A DNA stretch of 64,000 bases from Granulosicoccus sp964449565 (GCA_964449565.1 CAYUZB010000007.1:8768-72767), one strand, 5' to 3'. Counted from the first letter of the stretch, positions 17,115 through 26,130 are shown. A program made the numbers and translations. The notes: a model not told the origin generated them from the letters alone.

Positions 17115-18281
17115 ATGGAAATGCCCGTTTCGGCACAGCCGTTCAATTTTGATCAAGTCATCTCGCGTAAGGATACCGCGAGTTTGAAATGGGATAAATA
17201 CCGGAATCAGGATATATTGCCGTTCTGGGTGGCCGATATGGACTTTGAAATGGCGCCTGTCATTCATCAGTCGCTAATTGAACGTTTGCAGCACCGGGTT
17301 CTCGGTTACACCGTGGTCCCCGACGGCCTGATTGAAGCCGTACAAAAACATCTTGTCGACGAATACGGCTGGTCAATCGACCCGGACTGGGTGGTTTGGA
17401 TTCCAGGCGTTGTAGCGGGATTGGCAGCAAGCTGTCGTGCCTATTGTCCGGACGGTGGGGAGATACTTGTCAACCCACCTATCTATCATCACTTTTATGA
17501 TTCGCATTTGTCCGATCGGCAAAAATTGACAAAGGTGCCGATGCACAAGGTTGGAGATCGATGGACCTATGACATTGATGCAATGGAGAAAGCCATCAAT
17601 GCGAATACAAAAATGTTCCTCATGTGTACGCCACATAATCCAACAGGGCGCGTGTTTACCCAAGATGAGCTCAGCAAGGTTGTTGCATTATGCAAGCAAC
17701 ATGGGGTTGTGATTATTTCTGACGAAATTCATTGCGATCTGGTGATCGATCCCGATGTGCGGCATATTCCTACCGCCATGGCAGCGCCTGACTATTCTGA
17801 TCATATGGTTACATTGATGAGTGGTAGCAAAACATGGAATCTCGCAGGGCTCAATTGTTCGTTTGCCATTATCAGCGATACGGAGTTACGCGATCAGTTT
17901 CGCGCTGCCCGTCAGTCAATCGTACCTTTGGTTCCACCACTGGCTTTTGAAGCAACCCGTGCAGCCTATGCCGAGGGCGGGCCATGGAGACAAGCCTTAT
18001 TACGATATCTGGCAGGAAACTACGCTTACCTGAAACAGGAATTCGCAACCATAAACGGTGTGCGCCTCGAGCCCATTCAGGCAACTTATCTGGCCTGGAT
18101 TGACGCAACAGAGCTTGGCCTTGATGACACGCAAGGTTTTTTTGAAAAACACGGTGTCGGTTTATCCAATGGGGAACAGTTTGGTCAAGCTCAGTTTGTG
18201 CGGCTCAATTTTGCCTGTCCTCGTGCAACGCTCGAGGAAGGCGTGTTACGTATTCGCAAGGCCGTTGCTGGTCTCGCCTGA
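17115..18281 (+). CDS. patB: MalY/PatB-type PLP C-S lyase (cystathionine beta-lyase-like)
   Basis: This class I/II aminotransferase-fold enzyme of 388 residues has the MalY/PatB start (DTASLKWDKY, LPFWVADMDF). The PLP lysine lies in SGSKTWNLAGL and the phosphate-binding CTPHNPTGR is in the middle. Enzymes of this group cleave cystathionine or cysteine conjugates to pyruvate, ammonia and a thiol. The substrate here is not fixed. The ATG at 17115 is taken; a GAGG lies about eleven bases upstream, and ATG 17121 is an alternative. Confidence 0.88.
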   Translation: MEMPVSAQPFNFDQVISRKDTASLKWDKYRNQDILPFWVADMDFEMAPVIHQSLIERLQHRVLGYTVVPDGLIEAVQKHLVDEYGWSIDPDWVVWIPGVVAGLAASCRAYCPDGGEILVNPPIYHHFYDSHLSDRQKLTKVPMHKVGDRWTYDIDAMEKAINANTKMFLMCTPHNPTGRVFTQDELSKVVALCKQHGVVIISDEIHCDLVIDPDVRHIPTAMAAPDYSDHMVTLMSGSKTWNLAGLNCSFAIISDTELRDQFRAARQSIVPLVPPLAFEATRAAYAEGGPWRQALLRYLAGNYAYLKQEFATINGVRLEPIQATYLAWIDATELGLDDTQGFFEKHGVGLSNGEQFGQAQFVRLNFACPRATLEEGVLRIRKAVAGLA

Positions 18282-18360
18282 GCAACTCACGGTATTGTAG
18301 TTCGCGTCATTGTTGGTAGCGCAATGATTGACTATCCACGGTTTCGATGTGCTGATTTAT

Positions 18361-18990
18361 TTATGTGCGCTCTGGTAGCTTCATCTTGCCCTCATCAATA
18401 GCCTTGATCAGGTTCATCGTCATGCGCGCTGAGGCACCCCACAAAACTTCACCGTCATAGGGTTCATAGACGATGATGGGGTGTCGTCTTGCGGTGTCCG
18501 GATCCAATTCATCGCGGCCACGCAATGTGAAGTTATCGCGCTGGGTCAGCCATTGGAGTGGAATGGTAAAAGCCCGAGACACTTCACTTTGCTGCAAGGT
18601 CAGGGGTTGTGGCCATTCAACCGTACCGACAACCGGGGTTACCTTGTAATAGCTGATGGTTGTGTAGTCGTATAGCCTTCCCAGCAGGCTGACCTTGCTC
18701 GGATGCACACCGATCTCCTCGTGGGCCTCACGCAAGGCAGTTTCCTCGGCGCTGGTGTCCGCGGGGTCTTTGCGCCCACCAGGAAAGGCGACCTGACCAC
18801 TGTGTCGGTCTTTGTCGTTACTGGCGCGCCGGATAAACAACAGTTGCCATGTCGCATCGTGCCAAACTAGTGGCATCAGCACGGCAGCTTCACGCAAGGG
18901 TTTGGCGGGAAGGTGATCGTGGGGGATGTCGGAGTCCTTGTGCAGGCCTTCGTCACCTTGAACTGGCAATTTACTGAGTTTGTCGTGCAT
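18361..18990 (-). CDS. nudL: CoA pyrophosphatase-type Nudix hydrolase
   Basis: The Nudix box is GGRKDPADTSAEETALREAH followed by EEIGV. It is preceded by the UPF0035 signature with HSGQVAFPGG that marks coenzyme-A pyrophosphatases. The enzyme should cleave CoA or acyl-CoA to phosphopantetheine and 3',5'-ADP. ATG 18990 gives a length and N-terminus like E. coli NudL and leaves room for a divergent promoter; ATG 19023 is the longer alternative. No clear Shine-Dalgarno supports either. Confidence 0.87.
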   Translation of the reverse strand: MHDKLSKLPVQGDEGLHKDSDIPHDHLPAKPLREAAVLMPLVWHDATWQLLFIRRASNDKDRHSGQVAFPGGRKDPADTSAEETALREAHEEIGVHPSKVSLLGRLYDYTTISYYKVTPVVGTVEWPQPLTLQQSEVSRAFTIPLQWLTQRDNFTLRGRDELDPDTARRHPIIVYEPYDGEVLWGASARMTMNLIKAIDEGKMKLPERT

Positions 18991-19043
18991 CAGTTCAGTA
19001 TAGTGTGCGCTGTTGCAGCCCATGAGTATTCAAGAGAAGAAAC

Positions 19044-19652
19044 ATGCATATCGATCTGGCCAGTCTCAGTCCTCTGGAAATCTATGCGGCCATGACACAA
19101 ACGATTGTGCCGCGTCCGGTCGCATGGATACTGACAGAAAATGAAAACGCCAGTTTCAATCTGGCGCCCTATTCCTATTTCAATGCCATCAGCAGTGTGC
19201 CGCCGATGGGTATTGTGTCAGTGACCATCGCACCTGATCGCGATATAAAGGACACGCGTCATAATCTCGAAACGCGCGGTGACTGCGTCATTCACATTGC
19301 CCACAAGGAGATGGCGGCGGCAATGACGGCGTCGTCCGCGTCGATCGATCGCGATGTGTCGGAGGTCAGCGAACTTGGACTTGAGACGGTGGCAATGCCG
19401 GGTTCTCGATTGCCGCGGCTTAAAGACGCACGGGTGGCTTATGCAGGAAAGCTTGTCGATACCAAAATGATCAATCGTCAGTGGCTTGCGTTCATTGAAT
19501 TCACGGATATCCATATTGCCGACGAACTTGTTAGCGAAGATGCCAAGGGGCGGCTCAAAGTCGATGCCGCGAAGCTCGATCCAATCGGGCGTCTCGGGGG
19601 TGGCGAATATGTTACGGCTGGTGAAGTCATCTATATCGAGCGCCCCGCTTGA
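19044..19652 (+). CDS. Flavin reductase-like (FMN-binding split barrel) protein
   Basis: The sequence TIVPRPVAWILTENENASFN, NLAPYSYFNAISSVPP and the following VTIAP strand are typical of the flavin reductase-like FMN-binding domain. Such proteins supply reduced flavin to monooxygenases or act as oxidoreductases in the cytoplasm. GAAGAAAC precedes the ATG. The stop overlaps the start of the TVP38 gene by four bases (TTGA), implying translational coupling. The partner enzyme is unknown. Confidence 0.85.
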   Translation: MHIDLASLSPLEIYAAMTQTIVPRPVAWILTENENASFNLAPYSYFNAISSVPPMGIVSVTIAPDRDIKDTRHNLETRGDCVIHIAHKEMAAAMTASSASIDRDVSEVSELGLETVAMPGSRLPRLKDARVAYAGKLVDTKMINRQWLAFIEFTDIHIADELVSEDAKGRLKVDAAKLDPIGRLGGGEYVTAGEVIYIERPA

Positions 19653-20329
19653 AAATCTCTAGAACAATCAGGTTTGGCTTGCTTGTACTGGCGGTTCTTT
19701 TATTAGTCGTGATGTGGTCGTTTCTGCCCTTGGGTGAATGGATCGAAGGGTTTCGTTTGTGGATTATCGATCTCGGCTTGGTGGGTGTCCTTGCCTTTGT
19801 TCTCGCTTATGTCATTTTGACGGTGGTTCTCGGTCCGGCTACGGCTTTGACCTTGACCGCCGGGCTGGCCTACGGTTTCTGGGGATTCTTTTTAGTCGTG
19901 GCATCGGCGACCTTGGCCGCAGCAGTTGCTTTTTTATTGGGACGTTATCTTGCGCATCAACGTGTACTTGACATGATCGAGCGAGATTCACGCATGAAAT
20001 CATTGCATCAGGCGTTCAGTGACGAAGGTTGGCGTGTTGTGGTCTTGCTTCGCCTGAGCCCGCTGATTCCCTATGGCATGCAGAATTACTTGTTTTCCGT
20101 CACCAATATCGGGTTTCTACCTTATGTGGTGGCAACATTGGTCGGCATCATGCCTGCCACGGCCTTGTATGTTTATATCGGCTCGCTTGGCGCTAGTGCC
20201 AGCGGTGAGGGAGGGCCCTTGAAGTGGGCGTTGATTGTCGGCGGCTTGATAGCGACGGCGATTGTTGCCTGGCTGATTGGCAAGCGGGCGCAGCAAGTAT
20301 TGGCGCGTCACGAGCAGGGAAAGAATTGA
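19649..20329 (+). CDS. TVP38/TMEM64 (DedA-like) membrane protein
   Basis: This inner membrane protein of 226 residues has about five or six hydrophobic segments. Its SNARE-associated/VTT domain carries VVLLRLSPLIPYGMQNYLF and the re-entrant glycine-rich stretch around AATLAAAVAFLLGRY. Family members act in lipid scrambling or envelope stress, but the exact role is unknown. The TTG start overlaps the previous stop and gives a positively charged N-terminus; no good in-frame ATG lies before the first helix. The end overlaps the convergent SPL-like gene by 22 bp. Confidence 0.82.
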   Translation: MKISRTIRFGLLVLAVLLLVVMWSFLPLGEWIEGFRLWIIDLGLVGVLAFVLAYVILTVVLGPATALTLTAGLAYGFWGFFLVVASATLAAAVAFLLGRYLAHQRVLDMIERDSRMKSLHQAFSDEGWRVVVLLRLSPLIPYGMQNYLFSVTNIGFLPYVVATLVGIMPATALYVYIGSLGASASGEGGPLKWALIVGGLIATAIVAWLIGKRAQQVLARHEQGKN

Positions 20330-21297
20330 CGCTCTTCAAGGTGCTCAAGTAATGCCTCTTTGCAGAAGCTCATCATCCGTTTTTCATCGTTTATCGGATA
20401 AGTGACCAGGCCATCTTCTCGCTGTTCAGTGTTGCTTGCCAATAGCGTTGACTTTGGGTAAAGCTGCACCAGCTTTTTGTGAAAGCCTTTAGGTAGTCTG
20501 AAGACGCCAAGGCTGGCTGAATGGACGGCACTTGCATCTATGGCTGCAAATACTTCTTTGAAAAATTGACCATAGATCTCATCGAAGTTATCAGCATAGA
20601 GTAGTGGGTCAAAACGCAAGCCAATTTTCCAGCCGGCTTGCTGCAGTTTTCCCAGTGATTCGAGGCGTCGTTTGAGTGTCGGTGCCTGGTGCTCTTCAGC
20701 AGCGGCGATTGCCGATGGCGACAAACTGTAGGCAACGACAACATTGGGTAATGGTTTACGTGCCAGAAGCGGGCGTATTTGTGTGCTCTTTGTACGCAGC
20801 TCCAGGTGCGCCTTTGGTGTGCGCGCGAAGAAGTCGAGGCATTCATCCGTGAAGCCGGTGATTGGGTCAAGTGCCAATGAGTCGCAGTCGTAACCAGAAA
20901 AGAACCAGCTTGGTTCCGACGATTCATCACTGATTGATTTGATGTCCGAGAAAAAGTCGTTTGTGTTGACAAAGACGACATAATTGGCTGAGCGATACAT
21001 TCCCTGCAGAAAACAGTAACGGCAATCGTAGATGCAATTGAGCATATGCGAGAAGTAGAAATTGCGATTGCCGCCGATATGATAGCCAGGAGGGGTTGGC
21101 AAGGTGCGCTTGCCGGATTTCTCAGCCAGAATCAAGGCGGGATGTTGCTTTTGCTCGCGGAAATTCTGATTTGTTGCATTGAACACATCAGAATAGCGTT
21201 CGATGTTGACGCGGCGTGCATCAGGAAATCGCGCAAGTATGGAGAGTGTACGTGTATGCTCCAGCACGCGTTTTTCGATATAGATCGTATCGATCAT
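20308..21297 (-). CDS. SPL-family radical SAM protein
   Basis: A CX3CX2C motif (C88, C92, C95 in CIYDCRYC) binds the radical-SAM iron-sulfur cluster. The flanking sequence (VYIEKRVL-like start, YFSHMLNC, GYDCDSLALD) resembles spore photoproduct lyase and its relatives. Spore photoproduct lyase repairs a UV thymine dimer in spores, yet this organism is not expected to sporulate. In Bacillus the catalytic Cys lies in an SCTSD stretch; here the matching stretch reads GYDCD (135-139), so its Cys is shifted. The true substrate is unknown. ATG 21297 starts four bases after the stop of the upstream nucleosidase gene, so the two form an operon. Confidence 0.82.
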   Translation of the reverse strand: MIDTIYIEKRVLEHTRTLSILARFPDARRVNIERYSDVFNATNQNFREQKQHPALILAEKSGKRTLPTPPGYHIGGNRNFYFSHMLNCIYDCRYCFLQGMYRSANYVVFVNTNDFFSDIKSISDESSEPSWFFSGYDCDSLALDPITGFTDECLDFFARTPKAHLELRTKSTQIRPLLARKPLPNVVVAYSLSPSAIAAAEEHQAPTLKRRLESLGKLQQAGWKIGLRFDPLLYADNFDEIYGQFFKEVFAAIDASAVHSASLGVFRLPKGFHKKLVQLYPKSTLLASNTEQREDGLVTYPINDEKRMMSFCKEALLEHLEERQFFPCS

Positions 21298-21301
21298 GAA
21301 T

Positions 21302-22117
21302 TCAGTATCGTGTGCCGATATTGTCAATTTTATGTTGCAAGCTGGATTTTACTTCGCGGGCATTTTGAAGTTCGGCAAGCTCAGAGCCAAGCGGTAGTGT
21401 GTCACTCAAGGCCAAATGACGTTGCAATAATCGCTTGATGCCATGCGTATCGCTGACACTGATGCGTATGCGTGATGCAAGGTCTTTTATCAGTAGCTCG
21501 ATTGCCTGGTGGCTCTCGGTTTCTGATGTGGGATTGGACTGGAAGTGATCGATCAGTGTGGATACTGGCCCGATAACCTCGGTGATCAACTCAGTAACGG
21601 ATTCTTTGGTGATTTCGGCAATATCTTTACTTGGGTTGTCCGAGATCGATTTGATGCATTGGATGCGCGTGTTGTCGAGATAGACAGAGGCGGCGCTCAG
21701 GACGCCAGAGGCTTCCATGTCGAAGGCTGCATCGTTTTGATAATCACGCGATGGCGCGTCGAGTGTATGGATGGCGATGGTGTTCATTTCCGGGAGCATT
21801 TTTGCGTTTGGCAGATGGGGGTACCAATGTTTTTCAGTCGCCTTGTCAATGACACTATTGGCAAGATAACGCGTCCCAACGTCAGCGGTGCCGCCGGCAA
21901 TGCCGACGTTGACCAAGGCATCGATGCGATAGTCGTTCTGCAAGCTTGCTGCGACGGCAGCGGCGGCTTTCAATTTGCCGATTCCGGTCTCGACCAGACA
22001 GACCGAATCGCCAGAGTAATACCGTATGCCGCGAGTTTCTCGAAGGCTGAGTTTGAAATGTTCGATCAGCGGCCTGGATTCGGCGGGAAGTGCGGTACAC
22101 AGGCACACGATATTCAT
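21302..22117 (-). CDS. Nucleoside phosphorylase/MTA-SAH nucleosidase-like protein
   Basis: The first ~190 residues have the phosphorylase superfamily I fold, with NVGIAGG and the conserved DMEASG that contacts the ribose. The closest functional types are 5'-methylthioadenosine/S-adenosylhomocysteine nucleosidases, although this protein is longer and more divergent than Pfs. A further C-terminal helical segment of about 60 residues is not part of the core fold. It directly precedes the SPL-like radical SAM gene. A 5'-deoxyadenosine by-product link is possible, since radical SAM enzymes make that compound and nucleosidases can remove it. Confidence 0.8.
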   Translation of the reverse strand: MNIVCLCTALPAESRPLIEHFKLSLRETRGIRYYSGDSVCLVETGIGKLKAAAAVAASLQNDYRIDALVNVGIAGGTADVGTRYLANSVIDKATEKHWYPHLPNAKMLPEMNTIAIHTLDAPSRDYQNDAAFDMEASGVLSAASVYLDNTRIQCIKSISDNPSKDIAEITKESVTELITEVIGPVSTLIDHFQSNPTSETESHQAIELLIKDLASRIRISVSDTHGIKRLLQRHLALSDTLPLGSELAELQNAREVKSSLQHKIDNIGTRY

Positions 22118-22155
22118 CAGGGTATTATACCGGCTGTATAGCGATGGAGAGTTTC

Positions 22156-22476
22156 ATGTTGATTTCAAACCTCGAGTTTCTACCGGGGCGCAAAGTAGTG
22201 AAGCATCTAGGACTGGTTCAGGGGAGCTCGGTGAGATCCAAGCATGTCGGGCGTGATATCGCAGCAAGTTTGAAGAATCTGTTCGGTGGTGAATTAAAGG
22301 GCTACACGGAGCTCCTGTCTGATTCTCGTGATGAGGCGACTGAACGACTGGTAAAACAGGCTGAGAGTATCGGTGCCAATGCGGTACTCAATATTCGCTA
22401 CAGTACCTCAAGCATCGCCTCGGGTGCCGCTGAGATATTCGTCTACGGTACGGCGGTCGAGCTGGAAGATGTTTGA
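22156..22476 (+). CDS. UPF0145 (YbjQ-like) protein
   Basis: This protein of 106 residues belongs to the YbjQ/UPF0145 family. Typical features are the start ISNLEFLPGR, the VGRDIAASLKNLFGGE segment and the late GANAVLNIRY. The function of the family is unknown; a metal-binding oligomer has been suggested. ATG 22156 is chosen because GGAG lies six bases upstream. The gene overlaps the next one by eight bases and starts a three-gene operon with a second UPF0145 protein and an M48 protease. Confidence 0.86.
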   Translation: MLISNLEFLPGRKVVKHLGLVQGSSVRSKHVGRDIAASLKNLFGGELKGYTELLSDSRDEATERLVKQAESIGANAVLNIRYSTSSIASGAAEIFVYGTAVELEDV

Positions 22477-22930
22477 GTTTCTCTTCCAGGGCTTTGGTGT
22501 ATTGATATTGCTGATACTCGGCTATGTTTTTGGACGACTTGCCGAGCGGCGACACTTGAAGCGGATTGTCAAGCGTGAGAAGGAATCCAATGCCTTGCCC
22601 GCTATTGCCAGTCGCCATCCTCCTGATGATGAACGCTACGATTTGGTACTGGTTACCGGCAATGTCGTGATCGCCTCCGACTATTTCAAGTCGTTTATGG
22701 CAGGCATGATCAACCTCTTTGGCGGCCGCGTCACACCGTTTGAATCGATGCTGGATCGTGCGCGACGCGAGGCGGTCTTGCGCATGAAGGATAAGGCGAA
22801 AACGAACAATGCACGCTATGTGTTCAATGTGAAGTTTGAAACTACCCGAGTTCTGGTAGGACAGCGAGGTGCGATGGAAGTGATGGCTTATGGAACTGCT
22901 TTGATTCCGCCAACATCGACGAGCTACTGA
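22469..22930 (+). CDS. Membrane-anchored UPF0145-like protein
   Basis: The first ~25 residues form one membrane helix (FGVLILLILGYVFGRLAE), followed by a charged stretch. A YbjQ/UPF0145-type domain then follows (FKSFMAGMINLFGGRVTPFE, ARYVFNVKFETTRV). The domain matches the preceding gene in layout, so one copy is soluble and one membrane-bound. The ATG lies inside the end of the upstream gene in another frame. Topology suggests a cytoplasmic or periplasmic domain on a single inner membrane anchor. Confidence 0.8.
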   Translation: MFEFLFQGFGVLILLILGYVFGRLAERRHLKRIVKREKESNALPAIASRHPPDDERYDLVLVTGNVVIASDYFKSFMAGMINLFGGRVTPFESMLDRARREAVLRMKDKAKTNNARYVFNVKFETTRVLVGQRGAMEVMAYGTALIPPTSTSY

Positions 22931-22933
22931 ATT

Positions 22934-23794
22934 ATGCAGTTCGAAAATCGTCAGGTTGTCGAAGGTGTCAATGTCACGAAGGTGCACCCGTTGAAGCAAT
23001 TCATGCAGCTGCTGATTGCGACGGTCATACTGGTGGTGATAGTGGTTATTGTTCTGCGACTCTCTGGCGCGTGGTTGGCGAAACGGATTCCGTTTTCGTT
23101 TGAAGTTCAGGTCATGGATACGCTCGATATTGATTTTGGTGATGCGGCGCCGGACTCTGACATGCGACAGTATTTGAATGCCCTGGGAGAAAAGCTTGAA
23201 GTGGCCATGGAGCTTCCCGAGGGCATGACAACGAATATTCATTATTCGACTGACGCGGTGTTCAATGCCTTTGCGACCGTCGGTGGCAATCTGATGTTCT
23301 ATCGTGGCTTGCTAGAGGAGCTTCCGCATGAGAATGCTCTGGCGATGGTGCTGGCGCACGAGATCGCCCATGTGCAACATCGTGATCCGATCGCAGGGCT
23401 TGGGGGTGGGGTAGTCAGCTCGGTGGCTTTGATCGCATTGGCGGGTCAATCGGGGACAGGGCCTGCGGGCAAGGTGCTGAATAACGCGGGTGTGCTGACC
23501 AGTATTCAATTCACGCGTCGTATGGAGCAAGAGGCTGATGCTGCAGCGATTGCGGCAGTCAATCGAGTATACGGTCATGTCAATGGAGCCGACATGCTGT
23601 TTCATGTTTTGCAGCGCAAGGGTGCAAGCAGGCAGGACATCCCGGACACGATCCGCCGATTTACCGAAACGCATCCTGCGCTTGAAGACAGAATTGACGC
23701 CATAGCGGCAAGGGTCTCGGCAGAGGGTTGGGATGATAGCGGTGAGTTGACGCCACTACCTGAAAAATTCAAGCTGTGGTTGCAGGGGAATTAA
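22934..23794 (+). CDS. M48-family membrane metalloprotease
   Basis: One membrane helix (residues about 23-42) precedes a zinc protease domain with HEIAH at 142-146 and the third ligand in RRMEQEAD further on, as in M48 (Oma1/BepA/HtpX relatives). It should work on the inner membrane with the protease domain outside, in envelope protein quality control. It follows the UPF0145 pair by three bases and is clearly in the same operon. The 3' end overlaps convergent nudC by 26 bp. Confidence 0.9.
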   Translation: MQFENRQVVEGVNVTKVHPLKQFMQLLIATVILVVIVVIVLRLSGAWLAKRIPFSFEVQVMDTLDIDFGDAAPDSDMRQYLNALGEKLEVAMELPEGMTTNIHYSTDAVFNAFATVGGNLMFYRGLLEELPHENALAMVLAHEIAHVQHRDPIAGLGGGVVSSVALIALAGQSGTGPAGKVLNNAGVLTSIQFTRRMEQEADAAAIAAVNRVYGHVNGADMLFHVLQRKGASRQDIPDTIRRFTETHPALEDRIDAIAARVSAEGWDDSGELTPLPEKFKLWLQGN

Positions 23795-24734
23795 GCCATT
23801 GATCAATCAACAAACGTGCAATCGAATCCGGTCGCGGTAGTTGAAATTCGTATCGCTCATCTCCCCAATTGCCGAACGTCTTGAGCTCGTCACGCGTGAA
23901 CCATCGGGCATCGGCCAGTTCGTGGGGGTCGATTTTGATCGTGCTGTTGGTGGCAACCGCCTGAAATCCGAGCATGATTGAACGCGGGAAGGGCCAGGGT
24001 TGTGAGGCGATATAGCGTACGTCTTCTGTCTCTATGGCTGCCTCTTCGAAGACTTCACGTTGCACGGCTTGCTCAAGCGACTCGCCTGGTTCTACAAAAC
24101 CTGCCAGTGTTGAGAACACTCCAATAGGCCAATTCGCATTGCGCCCGAGCAGACAGGCCTCTTGGCCGTCCTCTGACATCCGGGTGACCAGCATGATGAC
24201 GGCTGGATCGGTGCGCGGAAAGCTGTTGTAGCCGCAGGATTCATTGGTGCAATGTCGCATATGGCCACCCATCTGACTGACCAGCGGGTGGCCGCAGCGG
24301 TGGCAGAATTTTGTGTTGCCTTGCCAGTACACCAGACCTCGTGCATAGGCGAGCAGAGCGCTATCTTTTGCCGGCAGTGTCGGTCCGACGATTCTGAGGT
24401 CAACGAATTCTGCGGCCAAGGGTGTGCCATTTATGGTTGTTGCAGCACGGGCGATCGCTTCGCGCCTGGATTCATCAAGATCCGCCGTATCGATGGCAAA
24501 GTAGGCAATGTCGTTGTTGAATCCGAGAAATATCGGGTCCTCGTCCTCGATGACGTGTGACGCGCTCAGTGTCGCTATTTGCGGATGTTCCTTGCCTGTT
24601 TCACTGCTGACCAATGCAGTACCTTGCCAGATCAGAACAAGCCGAGTCGACGCTTTATGGCGCAACTTGTCGAGGGTTTCCGGGTCCTTGCGCAGATGAT
24701 CAGCGCGGTCAAATGCGTCGTGGGTATAGAACAT
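23769..24734 (-). CDS. nudC: NADH pyrophosphatase
   Basis: A four-Cys zinc ribbon (CHRCGHPL ... HCTNESCG) is followed by the Nudix box GFVEPGESLEQAVQREVFEE and the NADH pyrophosphatase signature SQPWPFPRS. The enzyme cleaves NAD(H) to NMN(H) and AMP and can remove NAD caps from RNA. ATG 24734 gives a family-like N-terminus (321 residues). A longer frame with an upstream start near 24932 would add an unrelated extension into the divergent promoter region. Its 3' end overlaps the M48 gene. Confidence 0.92.
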   Translation of the reverse strand: MFYTHDAFDRADHLRKDPETLDKLRHKASTRLVLIWQGTALVSSETGKEHPQIATLSASHVIEDEDPIFLGFNNDIAYFAIDTADLDESRREAIARAATTINGTPLAAEFVDLRIVGPTLPAKDSALLAYARGLVYWQGNTKFCHRCGHPLVSQMGGHMRHCTNESCGYNSFPRTDPAVIMLVTRMSEDGQEACLLGRNANWPIGVFSTLAGFVEPGESLEQAVQREVFEEAAIETEDVRYIASQPWPFPRSIMLGFQAVATNSTIKIDPHELADARWFTRDELKTFGNWGDERYEFQLPRPDSIARLLIDQWLNSPATTA

Positions 24735-24936
24735 GTCGGTGGTCCAACAGATTTTTTGTTTGTCGTATGAGTATACGTGCGCCTGTCTATACCGGTTGGA
24801 TGAGTCTCCATCCTGGATTATCCCTGTTGCTGAGATAAGAGCGGTTACCATAGAGCGGCAATAAGAGCGGCAATAGCGGAAAGCACATGTCGGCGAAATT
24901 GATGTAGCAAATTCAATCTCTTGAGGAGTCAACCGT

Positions 24937-26130
24937 GTGAAAATTGAGTCGCTGGAAACCTTTGTCGTCGGTAATCCGCCGCCCCATTATGGTGGGCGTT
25001 ACTTCATCTTTGTAAAGCTTCGCACGCGTTGTGGTATCGAGGGTATTGGCGAGGTCTATACCGCTACGTTCAGTCCGCAGGTAGTCGCGGCAATGATAGA
25101 AGACGTCTTCGAGCATCACTTTGTTGATGCAGATCCATTTCATATCGAGAAATTATGGCGTGCTGTTTATGGTCGTGGATATACACTGCGACCCGATATT
25201 TCATTGATGAGTGTGCTGAGCGGTCTTGAAACTGCATGCTGGGATATTGTTGGCAAGGCTGTAGACAAACCTGTCTATGAGCTGCTCGGTGGACAGGTTC
25301 ATGATCGTTTGCGCAGTTACACGTATATCTATCCACGTAAGGGAGAAGATGAGTCGGTTTACAGCGATCCTGACCTTGCTGCTGAACGAGCACTTGAATA
25401 TGTCGAGCTTGGATTTACTGCTCTGAAGTTTGACCCGGCGGGTGCTTACACTGTGTATGACGGTCATCAACCGTCACTGGCTGATCTTGATCGCTCAGAG
25501 AAATTTGTCAAGACATTGAGAAAAGCAGTTGGCAATCGGGCTGATCTGTTGTTTGGCACGCACGGCCAGTTCACCACATCTGGCGCCATTCGTCTTGCGA
25601 AACGTATTGAATCCAGTGATCCCTTGTGGTTTGAGGAGCCAATACCGCCGGAAAACGCTCGTGAGATGGCGAGAGTTGCGCGACAGACATCCATTCCCAT
25701 TGCCACGGGCGAGCGATTGACCACCAAATATGAATTTGCGCGTGTTCTTGAAGAGCAGGCCGCATCGATTTTGCAAATGGCGCTGGGACGAGTAGGCGGT
25801 TTGCTTGAAGCGAAAAAAATTGCTGGGATGGCTGAGACATACTATGCGCAGATCGCCCCGCATCTTTACTGTGGTCCGGTTGAAGGTGCTGCGAATGTTC
25901 AATTGGCTACCTGTACACCCAATTTTCTGATTCTGGAAAGCATCGAGACCTGGGGAGGTTTTCATGCGGAGATTTTGAAATCGCCAATGCGCTGGGAGGA
26001 TGGGTATGTCATTCCTCCCACTGGGCCGGGTATTGGTATTGAACTGGATGAAGATGTTGCTCGCGCTAATCCTTATACCGGGTCAGCCTTACATCTTGAA
26101 ATGAGCGAAGAAGTTAGTTTGCCTGGCTGA
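24937..26130 (+). CDS. Mandelate racemase/muconate lactonizing enzyme-family protein
   Basis: This enolase-superfamily enzyme of 397 residues has an N-terminal capping domain and a barrel with the metal-site residues in WFEEPIPPEN and ATGERLTTKYEF. The late PHLYCGPVEGAANVQLA segment supplies the general base. The sequence around DLLFGTHGQFT and the C-terminal Asn/Pro-rich tail recall sugar-acid dehydratases such as galactarate or galactonate dehydratases, but the substrate is not fixed. GTG is the start, with AGGAG six bases upstream. It overlaps the convergent TgpA-type gene by 17 bp. Confidence 0.85.
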   Translation: MKIESLETFVVGNPPPHYGGRYFIFVKLRTRCGIEGIGEVYTATFSPQVVAAMIEDVFEHHFVDADPFHIEKLWRAVYGRGYTLRPDISLMSVLSGLETACWDIVGKAVDKPVYELLGGQVHDRLRSYTYIYPRKGEDESVYSDPDLAAERALEYVELGFTALKFDPAGAYTVYDGHQPSLADLDRSEKFVKTLRKAVGNRADLLFGTHGQFTTSGAIRLAKRIESSDPLWFEEPIPPENAREMARVARQTSIPIATGERLTTKYEFARVLEEQAASILQMALGRVGGLLEAKKIAGMAETYYAQIAPHLYCGPVEGAANVQLATCTPNFLILESIETWGGFHAEILKSPMRWEDGYVIPPTGPGIGIELDEDVARANPYTGSALHLEMSEEVSLPG

